This document shows positions 1 through 10,881 of a stretch of DNA of 64,000 bases, in pieces (the first letter of the stretch is position 1; each line of letters starts with the position of its first letter). The stretch comes from Flavobacteriaceae bacterium (GTDB taxonomy: Bacteria > Bacteroidota > Bacteroidia > Flavobacteriales > Flavobacteriaceae), in the NCBI GenBank assembly GCA_016780065.1, contig JADHML010000004.1, forward strand, positions 18,017 through 82,016, given 5' to 3'. Position numbers and translations under genes: made by a program. The notes below the pieces were generated by a model. That model saw nothing but the letters and a program-made list of their open reading frames with translations, made no database searches and was not told the DNA's origin.

Positions 1-995
<995 letters not shown>

Positions 996-997
<2 letters not shown>

Positions 998-1067
998 CCC
1001 CGTAGTTCAACGGATAGAATAGAAGTTTCCTAAACTTTAGATCCAGGTTCGATTCCTGGCGGGGCTA
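996..1067 (+). tRNA. tRNA-Arg (anticodon CCT)
   Basis: It folds into a full cloverleaf of 72 bases. The acceptor AGCCCCG pairs with CGGGGCT, T8-A9 is present, and the D stem is GTTC/GAAT. The anticodon stem GAAGT/ACTTT closes a 7-base loop TTCCTAA with anticodon CCT. The T stem CCAGG/CCTGG closes TTCGATT, and the discriminator is A. CCA is not encoded. The first two bases overlap the stop codon of cruF, so the tRNA is probably processed from the carotenoid transcript. It reads AGG codons. Confidence 0.93.
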
Positions 1068-1219
1068 CTTGTGGCCCCGACAGCGGTGCCTTGCACCGAG
1101 ATGCGCAGCATCGAATCGAAGCCTGTGCCCTATGGGTAATTCCTGGCGGGGCTACTTGTGGCCCCGACAGTGGTGCTTTTGCACCAAGATGCGTAGCTTA
1201 CAACCGACCCTATGGGGTA
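1052..1219 (+). repeat. Tandem ~87-bp repeat carrying the tRNA-Arg 3' end
   Basis: Copy 1 is 1052-1138 and copy 2 is 1139-1219. Each begins with the last 16 bases of tRNA-Arg (1052-1067), and the first 32 bases of the two copies are identical. Each then holds a GGGGC/GCCCC inverted repeat and a small hairpin, and ends with a CCCTATGGG(G)TA stretch. The hairpin is CGGTGC-CTT-GCACCG in copy 1 and TGGTGC-TTTT-GCACCA in copy 2, so its closing pair changes in a compensated way. Function is unknown; it may be transcribed downstream of the tRNA. The remaining stretch 1220-1396 shows no gene and presumably holds the promoter of the next one. Confidence 0.8.
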
Positions 1220-1396
1220 ATATCTGCTGAGGTCGTGGTTAGATTGAACAGCCTATAACACTTAATTTCGAGGGGTAAAAAAAATACATTGAGTGCTGTA
1301 GTGTCAATGTAGAGGTGTATATAAGAAATTGTAGTGTTAATTAAACCGACATAGGATTCTTTATTTAATATTATTGTCTCCTTAAAATTATTATAT

Positions 1397-2992
1397 ATGA
1401 AATATTTATACTCTTTAATTGCCTTTTTGGCAATATCCTGGAGCTATTCTCAGGTAACACTCCAAGATTTTGAATCTTCTCCATCTCTGGTCCCTTTTGG
1501 TGGTGCAGCTGCGGTTTTTGATGCAGATCCCGAAACTGGCGGAACGCGTGGTAATGTTGTAAAAGCTACATCGGTATCCACTGGCAATGTATGGCAAGGT
1601 TTTACATTTGCTGTTGGTGATAACGATCTTGATCTTACAACCGACAAGACAATCAAATTAGATGTTTACTCCACAACTGCAACAGAATTTGCTGTTAAGG
1701 TACAAGACGGTCTTTCAGGAGCTGCTGCTTCTGCCAAAAACACAGCGCATACTGGATCGGGTTGGGAACAACTTACCATTGATTTTTCTAGTGGCAATGT
1801 TGATGGTACAGGTGCTGCTAACGGTGTTTACACAGTAATTGCTGTATACCTAAATTGGGATGCATCAGCAGGTGGTTTTGGAACACCGCAAGACAAAACT
1901 TTTTACATCGATAACATAGTAGGTACTGCTAGCACTCTTCCGGAGACGAATGTTACTTTTGAAGTTAATACTGCAAACATCACTGTTGGTGCCAATGGAA
2001 TGTATCTCGGTGGTGGAGTTTTCGGCGGTTCTGATGCCCATGCCATGACAGATTCCGGTAATGGCATTTGGACAGTAACAGTATCCATTACTCAAGGAAC
2101 TACTGGAAACTATGTTTTCTTTAACAGCCCTAGCCATGGTAGTGATTGGGGTACAAAAGAGGATCTAGCAGGTCAATCTTGTGCCGATGCTGGTAATTTT
2201 AATGACAGAATTTTGGATGCTGTCGGAACTGATCCTTATACGCTTCAACACTGTTTTGGTAGTTGTGAGACTGATGGAACTTGCTCTACTCCAGCTCCCC
2301 CACTTACCGATTTTGATGCTACTTTCACCGGAAGTGATTTTAGTGCAGCTGACGGACTAACATACTCAGAGACTGGTGGCGTAGGCACCATAACCAACAT
2401 CAATGGAGCTAATTCTGGGGCTAATGATTCCCCTTGGGCCCACATTTATGTTACCCCAGAGGGTGGTTTTGACTTTTCTACTTCAGACAGAGGGGTTTCA
2501 ATCCGAGTGAAAGGACCTCGATCTATCCCTGTAAAAGTTAAATTTGAATCCAATAATGTAGAGTTAGATCAAACTTATACAGATGCTGGCAATTGGCAAA
2601 CCTTAACGTTTGATTTTTCTTCTGTAGCAGCAGCTACTCGATCGAAAGCCATTATTTTCTTTGAAATTAATACTGCAGCAAGTGCAGATTTAGCAGATGA
2701 TTTATTCTATATCGACCAGTTTACTTTTGGTGAATTTGCTACTTTGAGCTCTAACAAGATTTCTATTTCAGACATTTCTTTATACCCAAACCCTGCTGTA
2801 GATGTGGTTAACATTGCAGCTGCAGAATCTATCGATCAAGTACTTGTATTTGATTTGATGGGCCGTTTGGTGAAAGACGCTACTCCTGGGTCAAATGACT
2901 TTAGATTAGATGTTTCTCATTTAAACAAAGGCGTTTATATGGTACAATTAAAAGCGGGTGATAAAGTAGCCACTACAAAATTGATCAAATAA
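1397..2992 (+). CDS. T9SS-secreted multi-domain carbohydrate-binding-like protein
   Basis: A 531-residue protein with a signal peptide (residues 1-18, ending SWSYSQ). Two beta-sandwich, CBM-like domains (about 20-175 and 305-450) flank a middle domain (about 185-300) that has four Cys. It ends in a type A T9SS sorting domain from about residue 460 (LYPNPAVD, then KGVYMVQLK and a basic tail). The beta-sandwich units contain the pattern TGSGWEQLTIDFSS and end in DNIVG/DQFTFG, and the same pattern recurs in the lipoprotein at 12559-14163. No glycosidase motif is visible. Placed first in the laminarin locus and closed by a strong terminator, it is most likely an exported or surface-anchored laminarin-binding protein. 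The binding role is inference. Confidence 0.7.
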   Translation: MKYLYSLIAFLAISWSYSQVTLQDFESSPSLVPFGGAAAVFDADPETGGTRGNVVKATSVSTGNVWQGFTFAVGDNDLDLTTDKTIKLDVYSTTATEFAVKVQDGLSGAAASAKNTAHTGSGWEQLTIDFSSGNVDGTGAANGVYTVIAVYLNWDASAGGFGTPQDKTFYIDNIVGTASTLPETNVTFEVNTANITVGANGMYLGGGVFGGSDAHAMTDSGNGIWTVTVSITQGTTGNYVFFNSPSHGSDWGTKEDLAGQSCADAGNFNDRILDAVGTDPYTLQHCFGSCETDGTCSTPAPPLTDFDATFTGSDFSAADGLTYSETGGVGTITNINGANSGANDSPWAHIYVTPEGGFDFSTSDRGVSIRVKGPRSIPVKVKFESNNVELDQTYTDAGNWQTLTFDFSSVAAATRSKAIIFFEINTAASADLADDLFYIDQFTFGEFATLSSNKISISDISLYPNPAVDVVNIAAAESIDQVLVFDLMGRLVKDATPGSNDFRLDVSHLNKGVYMVQLKAGDKVATTKLIK

Positions 2993-3013
2993 ACAAACCA
3001 TAACCAACCCTAG

Positions 3014-3045
3014 AAAACCTGCCAACACTTTGGCAGGTTTTTTTT
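3014..3045 (+). terminator. Intrinsic terminator after the T9SS binding-protein gene
   Basis: A perfect 12-bp stem (3014-3025 with 3030-3041) closes a 4-base loop and runs into a tract of T. It lies 21 bases after the stop codon and separates the first gene of the locus from the GH16 gene that follows. Confidence 0.9.
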
Positions 3046-3068
3046 AATTTTGCAACCTAGTAACTATC

Positions 3069-4802
3069 ATGAAAAACGCACTTCTTTTCCTATGGCTTTT
3101 AACAAGCCTACACATCTCAGCTCAAAATTTGGCTTTAAACAAATCGGTCAGTTCTAGCAGCGATGAGTCTGGGGTTCTAACAGCTTCTAATGCGGTAGAC
3201 GGGAATCTTACCACTCGATGGGCAAGTGCCTTTTCAGATCCACAATGGATTCGAGTAGATTTAGGTACTGCTACTGACATATCCCAAGTAGTACTACACT
3301 GGGAAGGGGCCTATGCAATTCAGTACCAAATCCAAGTTTCTAACAATGGACAGTCATGGACATCGGTATTTTCAGAAACGAATGGCAATGGAGGTACGGA
3401 TACCATCTCCTTTTCCACGGTCTCTGCCCGCTATGTTCGCGTGTACGGCACTCAGCGTGCAACTCAATATGGGTATAGCCTGTTTGAGTTTGAAGTGTAT
3501 GGTCCTGCAAGCCCCTCAGATGCCAATCTTCAAAATCTTTATGTAAACGGGACTGCATTGAGCGGATTTTCCTCGGATGATTATAGTTACACATATGCCC
3601 TAAGCCCTGGAGTTACTACCGTACCCACCGTAACGGCAACTGCCTCTAACTCAAATGCCCAAGTTTCTATAAACCCAGCGAACTCTGTTCCTGGAACGAC
3701 TACCATCACGGTTATCTCAGAGGACGGTACGACCACGCAAGATTACAGCATCAGTTTTCAAGTAAGTTCCTATGTATTGGTTTGGGGTGATGAATTTGAA
3801 AATGATGGATCTGTTTATATAGCAGGAGAAATCAACGACGTTGATCCCGCCAAATGGTTTCACCAAACCTATCCCGCCAATGGAGGTAATGGATGGTTTA
3901 ACAACGAACAACAACACTATACAGACCGTACTGTCAATTCTTATGTTAGTGATGGAACACTTAAGATTAAAGCCATCAAAGAAACGTATGCAAACCCCCA
4001 AACGGGATCTACACAGAACTATACATCTGCGCGGCTCAACAGCAAATATGCTTTTCGCTATGGCCGTATGGATGTCCGCGCCAAGCTCCCCTCAGAACAA
4101 GGCACATGGCCTGCTATTTGGACACTAGGCCAAAACATAACCGAAACCGGCGCCTATTGGCAAACACAAGGCTATGGCACTACGGGTTGGCCAGCCTGTG
4201 GAGAGATCGATATTATGGAGCAGGACTCCAATAAATCCATAACCTCAGGAGCCTTTCATTTTCCAGACGCACAAGGAAACCACACCTATACAACCAATCA
4301 TACTTCTGTGACTGACACGGAAGGCACCTGGCATGAATATTCTATGATTTGGACTGCAGACGGGATATCTCTGATGGTGGATGGTGTTGAGTTTCACAAT
4401 ACTAGTGGAGTTGATATGTCATATTTTCAAAACAATCATTTTATTCTGCTCAATGTGGCCATGGGTGGAGCTTTAGGTGGGGGCATAGATCCTAATTTTA
4501 GCACTGCAATTATGGAAATTGATTATGTACGTGTTTATGAAGAACAAACACAATCTTCGCCTGGTTTTGATGTGTTACCTAGTTTACAAGTGTATCCTAA
4601 TCCTACCAACAGCCTCGCGACGATTTCCTCTAAAAGCACCATGTCTTCTTTGTCGATTTATGCTATCTCAGGACAAAAACTCTTGCACCAAACCCCAAAC
4701 ACCAATGAGGTTCTCTTGACGCTAGATCTTCCTGAAGGGATTTATATTGTGGAAGCAATTGTGTCGGGTCATAAGTTGCATAAAAAGCTTGTTATTGAGT
4801 AA
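3069..4802 (+). CDS. Secreted GH16 endo-beta-1,3-glucanase (laminarinase) with discoidin and T9SS domains
   Basis: A 577-residue enzyme. Residues 1-18 are a signal peptide (LHISAQ). Residues about 20-148 form an F5/8-type C (discoidin/CBM32-like) domain, about 150-230 a cadherin-like beta-sandwich domain, and about 235-490 a GH16 catalytic domain. About 500-577 is a T9SS type A sorting domain (LQVYPNPTNS). The GH16 active site is GEIDIME, with Glu379 as nucleophile, Asp381, and Glu384 as acid/base. GH16 members with this layout cleave internal beta-1,3 bonds of laminarin. T9SS export places it outside the cell or on its surface, where it would produce the oligosaccharides taken up by the SusCD pair downstream. 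Subfamily (laminarinase rather than another GH16) is inferred from the neighbours. Confidence 0.9.
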   Translation: MKNALLFLWLLTSLHISAQNLALNKSVSSSSDESGVLTASNAVDGNLTTRWASAFSDPQWIRVDLGTATDISQVVLHWEGAYAIQYQIQVSNNGQSWTSVFSETNGNGGTDTISFSTVSARYVRVYGTQRATQYGYSLFEFEVYGPASPSDANLQNLYVNGTALSGFSSDDYSYTYALSPGVTTVPTVTATASNSNAQVSINPANSVPGTTTITVISEDGTTTQDYSISFQVSSYVLVWGDEFENDGSVYIAGEINDVDPAKWFHQTYPANGGNGWFNNEQQHYTDRTVNSYVSDGTLKIKAIKETYANPQTGSTQNYTSARLNSKYAFRYGRMDVRAKLPSEQGTWPAIWTLGQNITETGAYWQTQGYGTTGWPACGEIDIMEQDSNKSITSGAFHFPDAQGNHTYTTNHTSVTDTEGTWHEYSMIWTADGISLMVDGVEFHNTSGVDMSYFQNNHFILLNVAMGGALGGGIDPNFSTAIMEIDYVRVYEEQTQSSPGFDVLPSLQVYPNPTNSLATISSKSTMSSLSIYAISGQKLLHQTPNTNEVLLTLDLPEGIYIVEAIVSGHKLHKKLVIE

Positions 4803-4830
4803 AAAAATAGACTGTATAGGAGTTTAAGCT

Positions 4831-4860
4831 TTTGAAGGTTAATTATAATTTTTAACTTTG
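4831..4860 (+). promoter_or_regulatory. Bacteroidota-type promoter of the PUL regulator gene
   Basis: TTTG at 4831-4834, an 18-base spacer, and TAACTTTG at 4853-4860 match the TTTG / TAnnTTTG consensus. The gene starts 20 bases downstream with TTG, giving a short leader. Confidence 0.65.
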
Positions 4861-4879
4861 ACGCTCAAATACACCTACA

Positions 4880-7675
4880 TTGAATCAACATTTTATTTTT
4901 AAAGCGCTGTTTGTCAGCTTTTTAACTGTTACATGTAAACTTTACACTCAGCAGATCCCTCCTATACAGTCTTTCCCCATGGAAGTATACGCTGCAGGGA
5001 GTCAGAACTGGATGGTCACTCAAGGTGACAATCGTGAGATGTATTTTGCCAATAATGAAGGTTTACTTGTTTATGACGCAGCCCGTTGGGAATTATATCA
5101 AACGCCCTCTATTCTAAGGTCTGTAGCCTATGTAGACGGTATGTTGTACTCAGGCTCTTACATGGATTTTGGTTTTTGGGAACGCGATAGCACAGGTGCC
5201 CTTACTTATACATCTTTATCTAAACAGTTAGAAACACCTCTTCTAGAGGATGAACAATTTTGGAATATTTTATCTCTCGATAATACGATAATTTTTCAAT
5301 CACTGGATAGATTGTTGCTTTATGATAAATCGAATGAAGAAATCAAAGCTTATCACCCAGGTCCCTCAATTTTAAAGTCGTACTTGGTCGATGACCGTAT
5401 TTTTTTCCAGCAGCAAGGACTTGGAATATTTGAACTAACTCCCACAGGAATCCTTCCTTTTATTGTCAACAATAATTTTGAAAACTCTATAGTGGTCAAT
5501 ATGTTTTCTTATGGTGACGGTTTCCGATTGCTGACTTCAAATAACGGCTTTTTTACCTACAGTCGAGGACGCCTCAGAACATGGTCTAACATGAACAACC
5601 TAGTCAAAAATGAGGTTGTTTATAGCGCAATTAGAACACAAACTGGGGATTATGTGCTTGGCACCATATCTAATGGTGTCTTTGTGGTAAACAGAGAAGA
5701 CGCGTCTGTTAAACACATGAATTTCCAAAAAGGACTGATCAACAATACCATCCTTTCCGTGTTTGAAGATATTGATCAAAATTTATGGCTCGGTTTAAAT
5801 AGCGGAATTAATTGTGTTAACATCAAGGCGCCGTTCGAAGTGTTTAATGACCGCGACGATGTTTTGGGCGCCGTTTACGCCTCTGTCAGACACAAGGATC
5901 TTCTTTATGTGGGAACGAATATGGGGCTTTTTGTTCGATCAGATATTGACAAAGAAGCCATGTTTACGCCAATTGACGGACTTGCTGGACAAGTGTGGAG
6001 TCTACAAGTGGTAAACAACACCTTGTTTTGTGGTCACGACTCAGGAACTTATGTCATCAATCAAGACCAAGCCAAGCAAATAGAAACACTGTACGGCAGC
6101 TGGACTCACAAGAAAATGGATGACCAAACCATTTTGGTAGGTACCTACTCTGGTTTACACATCGTTAAATATGTTGAGAACCAATGGCGATACAGTCACA
6201 AATTGGAAGGATTTGACATTTCATCACTACACGTCGAAATCACCAATGACAAAAACATACTGGTTAGCCACGAATACAAGGGAGTGTTTCGTTTGGTTAT
6301 AAGTGAGGATTTGAAATCTGTTGAGAAAACTCAAAAAATCAACATCAAAAGACCGCGACATTCAAGTTTGGTCAAGCTTAATGATGAAATTTACTATCTG
6401 TGTCCAGATGGTTTCTTCAGATATGTAGAAGATTTAAAAGATTTTACACTCGTTTCAGTGTCCACTGAGATGTTCTCAAGTGATCATTATGTAAGTGGTA
6501 AAATGGTTGTCGACGAGCAAAACCGAATTTGGACCTTCTTTAATAAAAACATTGTGATTTTGGACAAGAATATTTTTGACGCAAGCTTTAGTGTTCAAAA
6601 ACTACCCATCCCGTACGAGGATCGCAAAGCCAATTTGGGGTTTGAAAACATTAAACTCTTATCCAATGCTTCCTATTTGTTAGGTACACTGAAAGGTTTC
6701 TTAGTATTGAATCTTAATCAATACAAAACTCCGATTGCTAGCGTGATGTTTAATCAAATAAAAGCGTTTAATCGAAGTCAATCTCAGATGCAACTTCCTA
6801 TTTCCGAGGACATCTCTTTACAACCATCGTATAACAACTTAGATTTTAAATTTTCGGTCCCTAGCTACAGCAAACTCAATGCGATTGAATATCAATGGAA
6901 ACTTGAAGGATACCATAAGGATTGGGTTGACTGGTCGTCAAACAACTCAGTAGCGTTTAGCAATCTTGATTTTGGTTCCTATGTGTTTTATCTGAAAGCT
7001 CGAAGCGGTCAACAACTACTAGGAGATACGCTTACTTATCCTTTTAGGATCAATCGTCCATGGTATTTTTCATACACAGCCATTGGAAGTTATTTTCTGG
7101 TTTTAATTTTATTGTCTCTTTTTATCAATAACCTGTACACAAACTATTATAAAAAGCAACAATCACGTTTTATTGAAGACACCCAAAAAGAACTTGCACT
7201 CAAAGAAATGGCAAACACCAAGGCATTGGTCGAAGCTAAAAATGAACAACTCAATCAACGTATTGAAAATAAAAACCGTGAGCTTGCGATCTCAACCATG
7301 AGTATGATTAAGAAGAATACGCTCTTAGGTTCTATCAAAGACGATTTAACCAAAATCGATGACGTAGCTCAAATCAAGGCAGTCATTAGATCTATAGACA
7401 ACAACATCAATAATGAAGATGATTGGAATTTCTTTGAAGAAGCTTTTAACAATGCGGATAAAGACTTTTTAAAGAAAATTAAAGACATTCACCTCAAACT
7501 AACCCCCAATGACCTTCGTCTTTGCGCTTATTTACGCTTGAATCTATCTTCAAAAGAGATTGCCTCCCTATTAAACATCTCTTCAAAAAGTGTTGAAATC
7601 AAGCGCTACAGACTCCGGAAAAGGATGAATTTGGATCATAAAACCAATTTGATAAGCTATATTCTTTCTGTATAG
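4880..7675 (+). CDS. Membrane-bound propeller/Y_Y_Y sensor with LuxR-type DNA-binding domain (PUL regulator)
   Basis: A 931-residue one-component regulator. A signal peptide (1-24) leads into a long periplasmic beta-propeller with repeats such as NLWLGLNSGINCVN near 300. A Y_Y_Y-type immunoglobulin-like domain covers about 650-725. One membrane helix (FLVLILLSLFI, about 740-757) is followed by a coiled coil (about 765-815). A C-terminal LuxR-type helix-turn-helix occupies about 865-931 (LTPNDLRLCAYLRLNLSSKE, then IASLLNISSKSVE). It lacks the histidine kinase and receiver domains of classic hybrid two-component PUL regulators, so ligand binding outside would be coupled directly to DNA binding inside. 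The TTG start at 4880 is chosen because it gives the signal peptide and follows a good promoter. It sits immediately before susC and likely controls this locus. Confidence 0.85.
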   Translation: MNQHFIFKALFVSFLTVTCKLYTQQIPPIQSFPMEVYAAGSQNWMVTQGDNREMYFANNEGLLVYDAARWELYQTPSILRSVAYVDGMLYSGSYMDFGFWERDSTGALTYTSLSKQLETPLLEDEQFWNILSLDNTIIFQSLDRLLLYDKSNEEIKAYHPGPSILKSYLVDDRIFFQQQGLGIFELTPTGILPFIVNNNFENSIVVNMFSYGDGFRLLTSNNGFFTYSRGRLRTWSNMNNLVKNEVVYSAIRTQTGDYVLGTISNGVFVVNREDASVKHMNFQKGLINNTILSVFEDIDQNLWLGLNSGINCVNIKAPFEVFNDRDDVLGAVYASVRHKDLLYVGTNMGLFVRSDIDKEAMFTPIDGLAGQVWSLQVVNNTLFCGHDSGTYVINQDQAKQIETLYGSWTHKKMDDQTILVGTYSGLHIVKYVENQWRYSHKLEGFDISSLHVEITNDKNILVSHEYKGVFRLVISEDLKSVEKTQKINIKRPRHSSLVKLNDEIYYLCPDGFFRYVEDLKDFTLVSVSTEMFSSDHYVSGKMVVDEQNRIWTFFNKNIVILDKNIFDASFSVQKLPIPYEDRKANLGFENIKLLSNASYLLGTLKGFLVLNLNQYKTPIASVMFNQIKAFNRSQSQMQLPISEDISLQPSYNNLDFKFSVPSYSKLNAIEYQWKLEGYHKDWVDWSSNNSVAFSNLDFGSYVFYLKARSGQQLLGDTLTYPFRINRPWYFSYTAIGSYFLVLILLSLFINNLYTNYYKKQQSRFIEDTQKELALKEMANTKALVEAKNEQLNQRIENKNRELAISTMSMIKKNTLLGSIKDDLTKIDDVAQIKAVIRSIDNNINNEDDWNFFEEAFNNADKDFLKKIKDIHLKLTPNDLRLCAYLRLNLSSKEIASLLNISSKSVEIKRYRLRKRMNLDHKTNLISYILSV

Positions 7676-7890
7676 TTTTCTAAGCTGCCATCAAAGACCT
7701 TAACATCACCTATACAATAAGGAGCGCTCCTGCCATTTTAACAAAATCTGACAGGTTAAAACATGTAATTCTCTCTTTTCAAGCTCTTTTTTTGTTGAGT
7801 ATATAAATTGTATAGTGTAGAATTAAGGTATTAACAATTACCTTCCTTTATATTGTGACATCATTTCTATTCATGTTAAACAAACCAATA
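7676..7890 (+). promoter_or_regulatory. Intergenic control region upstream of susC with TGTATAG sites
   Basis: This stretch contains no gene. It holds CCTATACA at 7709-7716, the perfect 12-bp palindrome AGGAGCGCTCCT at 7720-7731, and TTGTATAG at 7808-7815. TGTATAG also occurs at 4813-4819, in front of the regulator gene, and in inverted form at 7710-7716. These could be operator sites for the LuxR-type regulator. No perfect TAnnTTTG promoter box was found. Function is inference. Confidence 0.35.
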
Positions 7891-10872
7891 ATGAAACAAA
7901 TTCTAAATTTAATTCTGATTTTAAACCTTGGGTTTTTGGGGTTTGCTCAGAATGTCTCAATTTCTGGTGTTATTTATGATGCCGACACAAGTCAACCCTT
8001 ACCTGGAGCTACCGTTCTAGTTGTTGGTACTAATAATGGCACTACCTCTGATTTTGATGGAAACTTTTCATTAGAAGCTGCAAAAGGGGCTTCTATCTCA
8101 GTTAATTATGTTGGGTTTAAAACACAAATACTTGTTGTTAATGACTCCAACCCGTTAACAATACAACTACTACAAGACAACAAACTAGACGAAGTAATCG
8201 TAGTTGGTTATGGTACTCAAAAACGAAGCAATCTTGTAGGGTCTATTGCAACCATTGACGTTGAGAAAGCCACTCAGATTCCCACTACCAATGTTACTGA
8301 GCTTTTACGTGGAAGGGCTGCTGGGGTACAAGTAAATCTTGGTGATGCACGCCCTGGGGGTTATTCTAACATTGTAATTAGAGGAAATGTTTCTGTAGCC
8401 GGAGGTAACAGTCCACTTATTATTGTAGACGGATTGCCCTATGATAATCTTAACGATATATCGCCTGATGATATATCAAGTGTTGAGATTTTAAAAGATG
8501 CTGCATCAACCGCAATTTATGGTGCTCGTGCTTCTAACGGAGTTGTTTTGGTTACCACCAAAAAGGCTAGAGAGGGTTACAAAAGCTTTAATTACTCTGC
8601 ATACGTAACCACTCAAACCCTCACCAAGAACTTTGAAATGTATGACGCTCCTGGTTTTTTCAATTACCGCATGGATGCCTGGAGGGCTAGAACAGGAGTT
8701 CCTAACCCCCCTTTAAGTTTTGTATGGGATGACTTTGAACTAGAGTTTATTGAAAACCAAAATTTTGTTGATTGGGAAAGTTTGGCCCTCAACGATGCTT
8801 TGTTGACAAATCATTCTTTAAGTTATTCTTCTGGAACTGAAAAAACTCAAGTATATTCAAGTATAAACTACTTTTCACAAGACGGAATTATTCCAAATTC
8901 TGGATTTGACAGATTGCAATACAAATTAAACTTTAGCCAACAATTGACCGATCAGTTGAGCATGGAAGCGATAATCAATATTCAAAATGCCAATCAAAGT
9001 CGTGAAACAGGCGGTTTATTTCTTTCAAGTTTAAGCCCCATCGCCAAACCCTATGACGATAATGGAAATTTGGTAAAATATTATTTTGGTGAATCAAACT
9101 CTGTTGCTGTAAATCCCTTGTGGGACCAAAGAGAATCTATTGATGAAACAGAGACCAATCTGACCGATTTTAGTTTGCGTTTGAATTATCAGATATCACC
9201 AAAACTTTCATATTCATTTAAATCATTTTTCAGAAACCGAAACACCGACCAAGGGACTTATCGTTCTTCCTTGCATTCCTCTGGAGATGAAGGAAACAAT
9301 GGAATTGGCGTGTTAATCGACACTCAGTACAAACAATTATTGATTGAGCACATCTTGAACTATGATATTCTAAAAAACGATATTCACAATCTTGATTTTA
9401 CAGGGGTTCATGCTTATGACGAACAAAATTTTAAGTTCAATGAGCTAGTAAAATCTGATTTTGTAAATGATGCACTTTCGTACAACGGTCTCGCCTCTGA
9501 ATTACTTGCAAACAATCGTGACGTTTGGAGAAGGAGAGTTTTATCCTTTATGGGAAGGTTTCGCTACTCGTTTAAAGACAAATTCCTTCTTGAGTTTACA
9601 ACGCGAGCGGACGGAGCGTCTGTATTTTCCGAAAACAACAAATGGGGTTTCTTCCCTGCAGTCTCTGTTGCATACAAATTTGAGGAAGATTTAGAAATAG
9701 ATGCAATCGACCAACTCAAGCTCCGCCTAAGTTACGGTGCGACTGGAAATCAAGGAATCAACCCTTTAGAATCTCTTGGGGTCGCTGATTATAATCCATA
9801 CGTTTTTGGAACTTCTACTGTAAGCGGTTCTTCTGCATCTTCTCGTCTTAGAAATCCAAATTTGAAATGGGAAACAACTACCACTCTCAATGCGGGTGTT
9901 GATTTTGCGTTTCTCAACAATAAGATTAGAGGTACTTTTGAGTATTACAAAGCCAATACGACCGATCTTTTGTTGGACAGACAGTTGGCATCGTCAACTG
10001 GATATAGTGTGACACGTTTTAATGTTGGTGAACTTCAAAATACTGGCTTAGAATTATCACTTAACAATTCTATTATTCAAAAAAAGGATGTTTCATTTGA
10101 CCTAGGATTTACTTGGTCTACAAATGAAAACGAAATCGTTGCATTGACTGGAGAAACTCAGGTTGATTCCGAAACGGGAGAAACGTATTTTATCGACATC
10201 ACAGAATCTAATGGAAGAAGGCTGTCCATAGGTCAATCTATAAACAACATATGGCTTCCAGAATATGCAGGAATTTATCAAGAATCCGACTTTTTGGACG
10301 GCAGCCCTATAACACCTGAAGTGGGGGCAAAACCAGGTCACATTCGTGTAGTTGATCAAAATGGTGATGGAAAAATCGACGACGATGACAATATATTCAT
10401 AAACACTGATCCTGATTGGTTTGGATCTATTAATACCACTCTTAGAGTCAAAAATTTTGACATCTTCATGGACTGGTATATTGTGCAAGGTGTTACAAGA
10501 ATCAACTCTGTGTTGTCTAACGGGGAGTTTTGGAAAGCATCGCTCAACGGGCCTGTGGTGCCCTATTATACCGATGCTAACCCATCTACAGAATGGCCTA
10601 AAGCCAATGCGGCACCCGCTTGGTTAAAGCACTTGAACTCTTTTGCAGCTCAAGACGCTTCTTACATGCGCTTACGAACTTTATCTGTTGGATATAATTT
10701 TGGGGAACGTTTAAATCAGCTCTTGAATACAACGAAGGGAAGATTGTACTTTACAGGAACAAACTTAATTACTGTAACAGACTTTTTATCATATTCTCCT
10801 GAGCAAGATTTAAGAGAGGGTGTATTCCCAGAAACATTAAATCTTACAGTTGGACTAAACCTAACATTTTAA
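7891..10872 (+). CDS. susC: SusC-family TonB-dependent outer membrane receptor
   Basis: The ATG at 7891 gives a 993-residue protein with a clean signal peptide (MKQILNLILILNLGF, cleaved after FAQ); earlier in-frame starts at 7855 and 7873 would only add residues in front of it. After the signal comes a carboxypeptidase-regulatory-like domain (about 20-100). The plug follows, with the family pattern DEVIVVGYGTQKRSNLVGSI, then VEILKDAASTAIYGARASNG. A 22-strand barrel runs to the C-terminus, ending in a hydrophobic strand with terminal Phe (LTVGLNLTF). SusC proteins form the TonB-powered import channel for glycans. It sits 9 bases before susD, its lid partner. The cargo is inferred to be laminarin oligosaccharide from the linked GH16, GH17, GH3 and GH149 enzymes. 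Confidence 0.95.
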   Translation: MKQILNLILILNLGFLGFAQNVSISGVIYDADTSQPLPGATVLVVGTNNGTTSDFDGNFSLEAAKGASISVNYVGFKTQILVVNDSNPLTIQLLQDNKLDEVIVVGYGTQKRSNLVGSIATIDVEKATQIPTTNVTELLRGRAAGVQVNLGDARPGGYSNIVIRGNVSVAGGNSPLIIVDGLPYDNLNDISPDDISSVEILKDAASTAIYGARASNGVVLVTTKKAREGYKSFNYSAYVTTQTLTKNFEMYDAPGFFNYRMDAWRARTGVPNPPLSFVWDDFELEFIENQNFVDWESLALNDALLTNHSLSYSSGTEKTQVYSSINYFSQDGIIPNSGFDRLQYKLNFSQQLTDQLSMEAIINIQNANQSRETGGLFLSSLSPIAKPYDDNGNLVKYYFGESNSVAVNPLWDQRESIDETETNLTDFSLRLNYQISPKLSYSFKSFFRNRNTDQGTYRSSLHSSGDEGNNGIGVLIDTQYKQLLIEHILNYDILKNDIHNLDFTGVHAYDEQNFKFNELVKSDFVNDALSYNGLASELLANNRDVWRRRVLSFMGRFRYSFKDKFLLEFTTRADGASVFSENNKWGFFPAVSVAYKFEEDLEIDAIDQLKLRLSYGATGNQGINPLESLGVADYNPYVFGTSTVSGSSASSRLRNPNLKWETTTTLNAGVDFAFLNNKIRGTFEYYKANTTDLLLDRQLASSTGYSVTRFNVGELQNTGLELSLNNSIIQKKDVSFDLGFTWSTNENEIVALTGETQVDSETGETYFIDITESNGRRLSIGQSINNIWLPEYAGIYQESDFLDGSPITPEVGAKPGHIRVVDQNGDGKIDDDDNIFINTDPDWFGSINTTLRVKNFDIFMDWYIVQGVTRINSVLSNGEFWKASLNGPVVPYYTDANPSTEWPKANAAPAWLKHLNSFAAQDASYMRLRTLSVGYNFGERLNQLLNTTKGRLYFTGTNLITVTDFLSYSPEQDLREGVFPETLNLTVGLNLTF

Positions 10873-10881
10873 AAAACCAAG

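Noticed and set aside
1073..1154. A second tRNA gene inside the repeat
   Set aside because: The ends copy tRNA-Arg acceptor sequences, but the middle cannot form D, anticodon or variable arms.
4880..7675. Classic hybrid two-component PUL regulator
   Set aside because: No histidine kinase, ATPase or receiver motifs follow the membrane helix, only a coiled coil and a LuxR-type helix-turn-helix.
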